The position numbers and the translations under genes were made by a program. Source: Rubrobacter sp. (GTDB lineage: Bacteria > Actinomycetota > Rubrobacteria > Rubrobacterales > Rubrobacteraceae). From it: a DNA stretch of 34,202 bases. Below, piece by piece: positions 1 to 7,744 of the stretch. A model generated the notes under the pieces. That model did no database searches. It had not been told where the DNA came from and saw only the letters and a program-made list of their open reading frames with translations. The DNA lies in contig JADDPR010000238.1 of the NCBI GenBank assembly GCA_016781775.1, positions 1 through 34,202 on the forward strand, in the 5' to 3' direction. The first letter of the stretch is position 1. Every line of letters starts with the position of its first letter.

Positions 1-104
1 CTCGCCCGAAGGGATCGCTTGGTCGCGAGATTTCCCGCCGAGTGCCAAGGTGGAACACGGGCTCAATCATTTCGATCAACGCTCCAACGGCTGAAAGCCG
101 GCGG
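1..104. other. window edge, no gene recognised
   Basis: This stretch lies downstream of secG and is cut by the window edge. I checked it for a tRNA, because a tRNA gene often follows secG, but saw neither a T-loop motif nor a cloverleaf on either strand. It ends in a short GGCTGAAAGCC-type element (about 85-107) resembling elements in other gaps of this window. No coding region is supported. Confidence 0.4.
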
Positions 105-329
105 CTAACTAAGAAAGATCAGGGCCACCGTCGAGAGGGCGAAGAGGGCGACCACGATCAGGGTGAGCTTGGTCAGGTTCTTCTCCATGACGGTCGTGCC
201 GGAGAAGGTGCTCCCCATTCCGCCGCCGAGGGAGGAAGAGAGACCCCCGCCCTTGCCGGAGTGCAGGAGGATGAGCCCTATAAGGGCGATGCTGAAGATC
301 GTGTGCAGGAATGCGAGTACGTATATCAT
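105..329 (-). CDS. secG: SecG, preprotein translocase subunit
   Basis: A 74-residue protein with the SecG layout: an N-terminal membrane helix (about residues 3-23), a short Gly/Ser-rich loop containing GKGGGLSSSLGGG (about 26-38), and a second helix (about 53-73). SecG is the small accessory subunit of the SecYEG channel in the cytoplasmic membrane and helps SecA-driven export. The length is usual for the family. The gene starts 5 nt after the tpiA stop and is the last gene of the gap-pgk-tpiA-secG run, an arrangement common in actinobacteria and firmicutes. The Shine-Dalgarno is weak, so translation may be coupled to tpiA. Confidence 0.95.
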   Translation of the reverse strand: MIYVLAFLHTIFSIALIGLILLHSGKGGGLSSSLGGGMGSTFSGTTVMEKNLTKLTLIVVALFALSTVALIFLS

Positions 330-334
330 GCCGG

Positions 335-1150
335 CTACTCTACCATACGTTCCTGCGCATCATCCTCGTTCTGCGCGACGCTCTGGCGGGCCACCTCGAC
401 GAGCTCTGCGAACGAGTCGGCCTCCAGGGAGGCGCCCCCGACGAGGCCTCCGTCCACGTCGTCCTGCGCCATGATGTCGGCGGCGTTGGACGGCTTGATC
501 GAACCGCCGTAGAGGATGCGGACGCTGTGGGCGAACTCCTCGCCGCCAAGCTCCCCGAGCAGGCCGCGGATCTGCCCTATCGCCTCCTGCGCATCCTCGG
601 GGGAGGCCGTCTCGCCGGTTCCTATCGCCCAGATGGGCTCGTAGGCGAAGACGACCGAATCTCCGGAGGGCGAATCCAGCCCGTCCATCACGGCGCGAAC
701 CTGCCCGGAGACCTTCTCCCACATGCCGCCCGCGTCGCGCTCCTCCTTCGTCTCCCCGACGCAGACGACGGGGATGAGCCCGGCCTCGAGGGCCTTCGCC
801 GCCTTGCGGGCGACGGTCTCGTCCGTCTCCCCGAAGATCTCGCGCCGCTCCGAGTGGCCCACGATCACGGCCTCCGCCCCGACGTCCTTGATCATCGGAG
901 CCGAGACCTCCCCTGTGTACGCCCCGGAGTCCTCGAAGTAGAGGTTCTGAGCCCCCGCCATCACGGCCGAGTCCTCCGTCATCCTGCCGACGGTCGGGAG
1001 CGAGGTGAACGGCGCGAAGACGGCGACGTCGACCTCGTCCGTGGAGTCCGCGACCCTCGGGAGGAGCTTCGCGGCGTAGTCCTCGGCCTCCCGGACGAGC
1101 TTGTTCATCTTCCAGTTCGCCGCCATCATCGGTTTTCTCTGTGCCGCCAT
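335..1150 (-). CDS. tpiA: triosephosphate isomerase
   Basis: Interconverts dihydroxyacetone phosphate and glyceraldehyde 3-phosphate in the cytoplasm. The 271-residue TIM barrel has the substrate-binding Asn/Lys in AANWKMNK near the N terminus, the catalytic His in GHSERR, the catalytic Glu in AYEPIWAIGTG, and the phosphate-binding ILYGGSIKP near the C terminus. The ATG at 1150 is preceded by a GGGGGGAG ribosome binding site that overlaps the end of pgk; only 3 nt separate it from the pgk stop, so the two are co-transcribed. A tail of about 15 residues after the last barrel helix is rich in acidic residues and Arg and looks unremarkable. Confidence 0.97.
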   Translation of the reverse strand: MAAQRKPMMAANWKMNKLVREAEDYAAKLLPRVADSTDEVDVAVFAPFTSLPTVGRMTEDSAVMAGAQNLYFEDSGAYTGEVSAPMIKDVGAEAVIVGHSERREIFGETDETVARKAAKALEAGLIPVVCVGETKEERDAGGMWEKVSGQVRAVMDGLDSPSGDSVVFAYEPIWAIGTGETASPEDAQEAIGQIRGLLGELGGEEFAHSVRILYGGSIKPSNAADIMAQDDVDGGLVGGASLEADSFAELVEVARQSVAQNEDDAQERMVE

Positions 1151-1153
1151 GGG

Positions 1154-2341
1154 CTACTCCCCCCTGTCTATCCTGTCCGGCAACACCGCGACGCCGGGCA
1201 ACTCCTTGCCCTCCACGTACTCCAGCGAAGCCCCGCCACCGGTCGAGATGAAGCTCATCTCGTCCTCCAGGCCGAGCTTGCGCACCGCCGCCACGGAATC
1301 ACCGCCCCCGACGACGCTCACCGCCTCACTCTCGGCGACGGCTCTGGCGACCCCCTCGGTCCCCTCCGCGAAGGCCTCGATCTCGAAGACCCCCATCGGC
1401 CCGTTCCAGAACACGGTCCTGGCACCCGCGATGTACGAGCGAAAAGCCTCGACCGACTGGGGTCCCACGTCCAGCCCCATCATGCCGTCCGGTATCTCCC
1501 CAACCGGGACGACGCGAGCCTCCGCGCCCTCCTCCATCGCCTCCGCGACCACCACGTCCACGGGCAGGACCAGCTTGTCGCCGGCCTCCCCCAGAAGCCG
1601 CTTCGCCTCCTCGAGATAGTCGTCCTCCACGAGGGAGTCACCGATCCCGTAGCCCTGGGCCTTGAAGAACGTGAAGCACATCGCCCCGCCGATAAGCAGC
1701 GTGTCCGCGACGCCGAGGAGGCTCTCGATCACCCCGAGCTTGTCCGAAACTTTTGCTCCGCCAAGAATCGCGACGAAAGGCCGCTCAGGCGTGCGCAACA
1801 CGCTATCGAGGTAATCGAGCTCTTCCTGCATCAAGAGCCCTGCTGCGGCGGGCAGCTTCTCCGCGACCCCCACGGTGGTGGCGTGCGCTCGATGGGCCGC
1901 CCCGAAGGCGTCGTTCACGTACAGCTCGGCCAAAGATGCGAGCCCCCCCGCGAGCTTCGGGTCGTTCTTCGTCTCCCCCGGATAAAAACGCGAGTTCTCC
2001 AGCAGCGTAACGCCGCCCTCCGGCGCATCTTCGAGCGCCGCCTCGACCTCGGGGCCGATCGCCTCGTCCAGCTTCTGCACGGGCGCGCCGAGAAGGTCCT
2101 CCAGGCGTTTCGCGACCGGGTCCATCGCGTACTTCGGGTCCGGCTCCCCCTTGGGTCGTCCGAGGTGAGAGATCAGGATGGGCCTGCCGCCACGCTCCAA
2201 AAGGTCCCGCACCGTCGGGAGAGCGCGCCGTATGCGCGTATCGTCGGTGACCTCGCCGTCCTTCACGGGCACGTTGAAGTCGACCCGCACGAGCACCCTC
2301 TTCCCCCCCACATCGAGGTCCTTCACGCTCTTCTTGTTCAC
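1154..2341 (-). CDS. pgk: phosphoglycerate kinase
   Basis: Transfers phosphate from 1,3-bisphosphoglycerate to ADP in lower glycolysis. The protein has about 395 residues, usual for bacterial PGK. Family signatures are the N-terminal KRVLVRVDFNVP, the substrate-binding LISHLGRP, the hinge region FVAILGGAKVSDKLGV, and the nucleotide-binding WNGPMGVFE and VVGGGDS segments near the C terminus. I place the start at the GTG at 2341, which gives MNKKSVKDLDV; a GGGAGG sits just before it, although the spacing is short. An in-frame TTG at 2365 would add eight residues (MAPTEGRQ) not expected in the family. It is downstream of gap and immediately upstream of tpiA. Confidence 0.96.
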   Translation of the reverse strand: MNKKSVKDLDVGGKRVLVRVDFNVPVKDGEVTDDTRIRRALPTVRDLLERGGRPILISHLGRPKGEPDPKYAMDPVAKRLEDLLGAPVQKLDEAIGPEVEAALEDAPEGGVTLLENSRFYPGETKNDPKLAGGLASLAELYVNDAFGAAHRAHATTVGVAEKLPAAAGLLMQEELDYLDSVLRTPERPFVAILGGAKVSDKLGVIESLLGVADTLLIGGAMCFTFFKAQGYGIGDSLVEDDYLEEAKRLLGEAGDKLVLPVDVVVAEAMEEGAEARVVPVGEIPDGMMGLDVGPQSVEAFRSYIAGARTVFWNGPMGVFEIEAFAEGTEGVARAVAESEAVSVVGGGDSVAAVRKLGLEDEMSFISTGGGASLEYVEGKELPGVAVLPDRIDRGE

Positions 2342-2517
2342 TTGCCTCCCTTCGGTCGGCGCCAACAGCCCTCAGCCCAAGACGGCGGCCCGCGCATCCC
2401 CTCACCGAAGTCGCGTGGGTGGCCCTGAAAGAGAGGCGCAGCCGGGATCGAGTGCGAACCCCAGCTGCGCGCTGAACTGCCCTTGCTGACGGCTTACGGG
2501 CTGACGGCCGACAGCTC
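2342..2517. other. pgk-gap intergenic with short CTGACGG repeats
   Basis: A gap of 176 bp between gap and pgk. At about 2485-2516 it holds two copies of GCTGACGGC-like sequence separated by about 8 nt, followed by CCGACAGC, directly beyond the gap stop codon. Similar elements occur near 85-107, 3574-3586 and 6578-6607. I see no clear promoter for pgk here and no terminator hairpin with a T run, so gap and pgk are probably co-transcribed. Confidence 0.35.
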
Positions 2518-3522
<1,005 letters not shown>

Positions 3523-3554
3523 AGGTGTCTCCTTCTCTCGCTCGTCGCCAGCTT

Positions 3555-3560
3555 ACTATA
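3555..3560 (-). promoter_or_regulatory. candidate -10 element for gap
   Basis: Reading on the minus strand, TATAGT lies 32 nt before the gap GTG and would give a leader of about 25 nt carrying the AGAAGGAG site. No convincing -35 hexamer lies 16-18 nt upstream. The call is by eye only. Confidence 0.35.
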
Positions 3561-3611
3561 TTGTCCCCTCACCGTCGGACGGCTAACGCGAGGGGGGAAT
3601 CACACCCGCCC

Positions 3612-4481
3612 CTACCCCTGGGCCCCACCCCTGGCGATCTCGACGAGCCTCCTCAGGCGATGATTTGCAGCACTCTTGGAGAGGCCGCCCAGGCGCGCAA
3701 GGTCCGTGAGGGAGGCATCCGGGTTCTCCAGACGCAGCTCCAGCATCTCCCGCAAGGCCGGCGGCAGGCTCCCGGGGTCGAGGTTCTCCAGCGCCTCCCC
3801 CTGCAGGGCGGCGGCGACGGCGGTCCGGTTCGCGTTGGCCGCGTCGAAGTTCGTTACGCGGTTGGCGTTGGCCTTCGCCTCCCCGACGATGGCGCGGGCC
3901 TCGTACTCGAGGACGGCGTCGTGCAGGCCCATGCGGGCCAGGATCGCGGTGACCCCCTCGGCGCTCTTGGTGTACGCCACGTAACGCCCCCGTCGGTGCG
4001 CGACCTTGAGGGGAACGGGCGAGAGACGGGCCACGCGCCTGACGAACTCCTCGCTCTTGTGGACGAACTCGAGGTGGTGACCGCGCCGGTAGCCGGGACC
4101 GGTGAGGGAGCCCGCGCCCTGAAAAGCCCCGCGAAGGTAGGAGATCCCGGCCGCGCCCCCACGGACGGCGCGACCACGCTCGACGCGAAGCTCTTCTACC
4201 GCCTGGACGGCGCGGTTCCCCTCTACCCTCACGGCGTAACGCTGACGGCCGAAGGAGCCCGGCGAGTAGGTCGTTAGCCCCGACTCCAACCCGAACTCCG
4301 AGCGCCAGAGGCGCACCACGGAGCGGGCGACGGGGGCGCTCGTCGTGCGGACCGTCGCGCCTGTCTCGTCGACCGTCCCGGCGGCGTCGAGTAGGCCCGC
4401 GAGCTCGGCCCTCCGGCCCGGCCCCGGCTCGGCCACCCGGGCGGCGAGCTGGCGGCGGAGCTCAGAGGCGAACGAGGGCAA
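3612..4481 (-). CDS. whiA: WhiA, sporulation/cell-division regulator
   Basis: A 289-residue WhiA-family DNA-binding protein. In Streptomyces WhiA controls sporulation septation, and homologues occur in non-sporulating Gram-positives. The family architecture is an N-terminal domain related to LAGLIDADG homing endonucleases and a C-terminal helix-turn-helix; here the HTH is recognisable at about residues 245-280 (ASLTDLARLGGLSKSAANHR). The start is a TTG at 4481 with GAGGTG about 8 nt upstream, and it overlaps the end of yvcK by 20 nt, implying translational coupling. The order yvcK-whiA is a classic pairing. There is no sign in this window of sporulation partners, so its role here is unknown. 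Confidence 0.93.
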   Translation of the reverse strand: MPSFASELRRQLAARVAEPGPGRRAELAGLLDAAGTVDETGATVRTTSAPVARSVVRLWRSEFGLESGLTTYSPGSFGRQRYAVRVEGNRAVQAVEELRVERGRAVRGGAAGISYLRGAFQGAGSLTGPGYRRGHHLEFVHKSEEFVRRVARLSPVPLKVAHRRGRYVAYTKSAEGVTAILARMGLHDAVLEYEARAIVGEAKANANRVTNFDAANANRTAVAAALQGEALENLDPGSLPPALREMLELRLENPDASLTDLARLGGLSKSAANHRLRRLVEIARGGAQG

Positions 4482-5430
4482 GCTGGCGCACCTCTTCTGC
4501 GAGACGGTCCGCGTCGTGGCGCAGCGAGGATCGGGTGGCGGCTTCGCGTGAGATCAGGTCGGCCTCCCGCACGCGCACCCCCATCGCACGGATCTTCTCC
4601 CCATCGACCACGACCGGCATCGCCCCCTCGGACTCGTAGCGTCCCACAAGCTCGGCGCTCAAGGGCTGTGCGTGTACGAGCACGTCCGTCACGATGGGAC
4701 CGGCGTGTTCGGCGATCGCCCGGAGGTGGTCGGAGACCGCGTACCCGTCCGTCTCCCCCGGCTGCGTCATCACGTTCGCGACGTACACGACCGGCCCCCG
4801 AAAATCCGCCAAAGCCTCCCGGACACCACCGCCCAGGAGCGCCGGGATCGTGCTCGTCCAAAGACTCCCCGAGCTCAAGACCACCACGTCCGCCCCCTCG
4901 ACCGCCTCGATCACGCCGGCCGGGGCCGGAGCCCCTTCCGGCTCCACGGTCACCCTTTGTATGGGTTTTCCGGCCTCGTGGACCGCGGACTCGCCGCGGG
5001 CCGCGGTGCCGTCGGCGTAGTGGGCGACGAGCGTCAGGCTCTCGGTCGCGGCCGGGAAGACGCGGCCCTTCACCCGTAGGAAACGCCCGGCCTGCTCGAC
5101 CCCCTCGCAGAAGCCGCCGGCGATGTCCGAGAGAGCCGCGATGATGATGTTCCCGACCGAGTGGTCCGAGAGCTCTCCTCCGCCTTCGAAGCGGTAGCCG
5201 AAGACCTCGGCGAGGCGCTTCCTGCCCGCCAGCGCGATCAGGCAGTTCCTCACGTCCCCCGGAGGGGCCACCCCGAGCTCCTGACGAAGCCTGCCGCTGG
5301 ATCCCCCGTCGTCCGCCACCGTCACGACCGCCGCGAGCTCCCCCACCCGTTCCCTCAAACCCCGGAGCAACACGGGCAACCCCGTGCCCCCGCCGAACGC
5401 GACCACCCGCAAACCGTCCTGCCTGCCCAT
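4462..5430 (-). CDS. yvcK: YvcK/GlmR-family protein
   Basis: A 322-residue protein of the YvcK (GlmR, CofD-like) family, which binds UDP-sugars and in Bacillus and mycobacteria affects carbon flux into cell-wall precursors. The N-terminal glycine loop VVAFGGGTGLPVLLRGLRE (about residues 9-27) and the segment containing DVRNCLIAL (about 59-67) are diagnostic. There is no ribosome binding site: the ATG is preceded by CCCCTTT and then a TATACT box, which suggests a leaderless transcript starting at or next to the ATG. The gene overlaps whiA by 20 nt. A GST-like gene separates it from rapZ, its usual upstream neighbour. Confidence 0.93.
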   Translation of the reverse strand: MGRQDGLRVVAFGGGTGLPVLLRGLRERVGELAAVVTVADDGGSSGRLRQELGVAPPGDVRNCLIALAGRKRLAEVFGYRFEGGGELSDHSVGNIIIAALSDIAGGFCEGVEQAGRFLRVKGRVFPAATESLTLVAHYADGTAARGESAVHEAGKPIQRVTVEPEGAPAPAGVIEAVEGADVVVLSSGSLWTSTIPALLGGGVREALADFRGPVVYVANVMTQPGETDGYAVSDHLRAIAEHAGPIVTDVLVHAQPLSAELVGRYESEGAMPVVVDGEKIRAMGVRVREADLISREAATRSSLRHDADRLAEEVRQLALVRL

Positions 5431-5437
5431 AAAGGGG

Positions 5438-5443
5438 AGTATA
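5438..5443 (-). promoter_or_regulatory. candidate -10 element, leaderless yvcK
   Basis: TATACT on the minus strand ends 7 nt before the yvcK ATG. Transcription from it would begin at about the A of the start codon. No Shine-Dalgarno is present in the intervening CCCCTTT. The box lies just beyond the stop codon of the upstream GST-like gene. Confidence 0.5.
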
Positions 5444-5451
5444 AACGCGCC

Positions 5452-6429
5452 CTAGGAGCCCGCGAACCGGTCGCGGTCGTGGGGCTCGTCGAAGTCGATG
5501 ATCGGACCCTTCGGCACTATCCGGCTCGGGTTGATGCTCTCGTGGCTCCGGTAGTAGTGCTTCTTTATGTGGTCCAGGTTCGCCGTCTCGGCGACGCCGG
5601 GCTGCTGGTACAGATCCTTGGTGTAATTCCACAGGTTCGGGTAGTCGACGATGCGCCGGAGGTTGCACTTGAAGTGGCCGACGTACACGGGGTCGAAGCG
5701 CAAGAGGGTCGGGAACATGCACCAGTCGGCCTCCGTGATCCTCTCGCCGCACAGATAACGTCGCTCCCCCAGGACCTCCTCCCAGTGGTTCAGCGCCTCG
5801 AAGAGCTCCGTCACGGCCTCGTCGTAGGCGGGCTGCTTCATGGCGAAACCGGTGCGGTAGACGCCGTTGTTGATGGGTTCGTAGATCTCGTCGATCACCC
5901 GGTCCACCTCCTCCCGGAGGTCCTCCGGGCAGAAGTCCAGATCGGCCCGGACCCCCTCGACCCCGTCGAACTCGTGGTCGAGCATGCGGATGATCTCGCG
6001 CGACTCGTTGTTCACGATCGTGCCGGTCTCCTTGTCCCAGAGCACGGGGGTGGTGACCCTACCGGTGTAGCTCGGATCGGCCTTCTGGTAGACCTCGCGC
6101 AGGTACCTGGCCCCGTTGACGTCGTCTGGCACCTCGCCCGGCTCGCCATACCAGCCCCAGCCGTCGTCCCCCATGTACGAGCCGACGACGGACATCGAGA
6201 TGGCATCTTCTAGCCCCTTGAGCTTGCGCAGGATCGCCGTCCTGTGAGCCCACGGACAGGCCCAGGCGACGTACAGATGGTACCGCCCGGCCTCGGCCCC
6301 AAACCCGCTCGACCCGTCCGCCGTTACCCGATCCCGGAACGAGGTGGTCGAGCGTACGAACCGCCCCTCGGAGTCCCTCGGGATGCGCTCCTCGGTCTTC
6401 CACTCGCCCTCGACCAGCATGCCTGGCAT
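5452..6429 (-). CDS. glutathionyl-hydroquinone reductase-like (Xi-class GST)
   Basis: Belongs to the YqjG/ECM4 (Xi-class) glutathione-transferase family, which reductively removes glutathione from glutathionyl-hydroquinones. It has an N-terminal thioredoxin fold with the family motif WACPWAHR (catalytic Cys58), a second signature around the thiol-site segment TTPVLWDKETGTIVNNES, and an all-helical C-terminal domain ending with YRSHESINP. The ATG at 6429 is chosen because GGAGG sits 7 nt upstream; an in-frame upstream start (6489) would add 20 residues with no support. A -10-like TAGAAT at 6511-6516 suggests an independent promoter. It sits between yvcK and rapZ, which normally adjoin. The thiol partner is uncertain, since actinobacteria typically use mycothiol. 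Confidence 0.88.
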   Translation of the reverse strand: MPGMLVEGEWKTEERIPRDSEGRFVRSTTSFRDRVTADGSSGFGAEAGRYHLYVAWACPWAHRTAILRKLKGLEDAISMSVVGSYMGDDGWGWYGEPGEVPDDVNGARYLREVYQKADPSYTGRVTTPVLWDKETGTIVNNESREIIRMLDHEFDGVEGVRADLDFCPEDLREEVDRVIDEIYEPINNGVYRTGFAMKQPAYDEAVTELFEALNHWEEVLGERRYLCGERITEADWCMFPTLLRFDPVYVGHFKCNLRRIVDYPNLWNYTKDLYQQPGVAETANLDHIKKHYYRSHESINPSRIVPKGPIIDFDEPHDRDRFAGS

Positions 6430-6510
6430 ACGAAAACCTCCGGTTTCTTGGTTTGTCGGCATTTCAGTGCTCAGTTTGGCGGCGTCCAACGCTGCTCCCC
6501 AATGACCACG

Positions 6511-6516
6511 ATTCTA
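6511..6516 (-). promoter_or_regulatory. candidate -10 element for the GST-like gene
   Basis: TAGAAT on the minus strand would give a leader of about 75 nt before the ATG at 6429, which is preceded by a strong GGAGG. No -35 match is evident. Confidence 0.3.
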
Positions 6517-6577
6517 TCGGCTGTCCAGGCTCCGGGAGAGCCGGGGATCACCACCCTTCCGTGATCAAAGCCTTTCT

Positions 6578-6607
6578 GCTGACGGGCTGAAAACCTGACC
6601 GGCTGAC
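6578..6607. repeat. short GCTGAC-type intergenic repeat
   Basis: Four closely spaced CTGA-containing units (GCTGACGG, GGCTGAAA, CCTGACC, GGCTGAC) occur between the GST-like gene and rapZ. They resemble the elements near 85-107, 2485-2516 and 3574-3586. All lie at or near gene ends on the minus-strand backbone. The units are degenerate, so this is a loose family rather than a defined repeat. Confidence 0.35.
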
Positions 6608-6628
6608 AATCCCGAGGCACCCGCTTCG

Positions 6629-7549
6629 TCAGCGCCCTAGATCCCGGTGCCGAACGAAGAGATCGATCTCCGGGCCGTCCACACCCTCCTCCCGGAGGTG
6701 GCGCGCGATCTCCTCGACGATAGCGACCGAGCGGTGACGTCCTCCGGTGCAGCCTATACCCAGAGTGAAGTAAGTCTTGCCTTCGGCGGCGTAGCGCGGA
6801 ATCAGGAACGCCAAAAGGTCGCGGAGGTGGGCGAGAAACGTCTTGGTGTCCTCCTGACCGAGCACGGCGTCGCGGACGGGCTCGTCGTGCCCGGTCAAGG
6901 GACGTAGGGCGGGATCGTAGTGCGGGTTCGGGAGGAAGCGGACGTCGAGGAGCATGTCCACGTCCATCGGAGCCCCATGTTTGAAGCCGAAGGAGGTGAC
7001 GCTGACCGAGAGCCGCCCCTCATGCGACTCGATGAGCCGGGCAAAGCGCTTGCGGGACTCGGCGGCGTTCAGGGACGAGGTGTCCACGACGATGTCGGCC
7101 CTCTCTTTGAGGCCCGCGAGGTCGCGCCGCTCGGTCCCTATCGCCGCGAGGATATCCCCGTTCTTGGCCGCGGGATGCGGCCTCCGGCTCTCCTTGTAGC
7201 GGCTCACGAGCGTCTTGTCGTCGGCCTCCACGAAGACGATCTGCGGCTCCCAGCCGCTCTCGCCCTTGACGAAGTCGAGACCCGTCTCCAGCTCCTCGCC
7301 GAAGTACCTGCGACCCCGGATATCCACCACGACGACCACCCCGGCCGAGTTGTCCCGCTCCGACGGGGAGAGCGCCAGGACGTTCGGGATCATCTTCGGC
7401 GGAAGGTTGTCGATGCAGTAGTACCCGGCGTCCTCGAAAGCCTTCAGGAGCCCGGTCTTTCCGGCCCCCGACAGCCCCGTGACCATGATCAGACGCCGCC
7501 CCCCTGGGCTTGGGGCCTGACCAACGGGAGAGTCCCCGCCGTTCGTCAT
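6629..7549 (-). CDS. rapZ: RapZ/YvcJ nucleotide-binding protein
   Basis: A 306-residue RapZ (YvcJ) family P-loop protein. In Escherichia coli RapZ is the RNase adapter that senses glucosamine-6-phosphate; in Gram-positives the family is less defined. The Walker A motif is GLSGAGKT (25-32), followed by the family segment GYYCIDNLPP, and the C-terminal domain carries IGCTGGRHRSVAI. The N-terminal 18 residues before the P-loop are poorly conserved in character. The ATG at 7549 has only a weak purine-rich site. It follows uvrC by 195 nt, and the uvrC-rapZ-yvcK-whiA order is conserved in actinobacteria except for the inserted GST-like gene. Confidence 0.94.
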   Translation of the reverse strand: MTNGGDSPVGQAPSPGGRRLIMVTGLSGAGKTGLLKAFEDAGYYCIDNLPPKMIPNVLALSPSERDNSAGVVVVVDIRGRRYFGEELETGLDFVKGESGWEPQIVFVEADDKTLVSRYKESRRPHPAAKNGDILAAIGTERRDLAGLKERADIVVDTSSLNAAESRKRFARLIESHEGRLSVSVTSFGFKHGAPMDVDMLLDVRFLPNPHYDPALRPLTGHDEPVRDAVLGQEDTKTFLAHLRDLLAFLIPRYAAEGKTYFTLGIGCTGGRHRSVAIVEEIARHLREEGVDGPEIDLFVRHRDLGR

Positions 7550-7633
7550 ATTCTCGGTCTACCCTGCGCTGGAATCATCGATTAGGCCGAGCGTATCATC
7601 GGAGACGGGGGGTCGCAACGCATTTTCGTATAT

Positions 7634-7648
7634 TTAAAGGACCTTTAA
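7634..7648. promoter_or_regulatory. perfect interrupted palindrome upstream of rapZ
   Basis: TTAAAGG-A-CCTTTAA is a perfect 7+1+7 inverted repeat in an AT-rich island between uvrC and rapZ, 85 nt upstream of the rapZ ATG. Its size and symmetry suit a dimeric repressor operator. A smaller hairpin (CCTCC, 4-nt loop, GGAGG) is at 7654-7667, and a 6-bp inverted repeat (GGTCCT/AGGACC) near the uvrC end is at 7710-7735. No function can be assigned. Confidence 0.35.
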
Positions 7649-7744
7649 CGCTGCCTCCCTGTGGAGGGGGTACGGCAAAGCGGTCGCTCCGATCCCATAG
7701 ATCCGTTGCGGTCCTGCCTCCAAACCCCGAGGACCTCACCCCGT

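Noticed and set aside
1..104. tRNA gene downstream of secG
   Set aside because: No T-loop or acceptor-stem pattern on either strand.
311..2428. 705-codon plus-strand open frame over tpiA and pgk
   Set aside because: It is antisense to two unmistakable glycolytic genes and has low-complexity Arg/Leu/Asp-rich content typical of shadow frames in GC-rich DNA.
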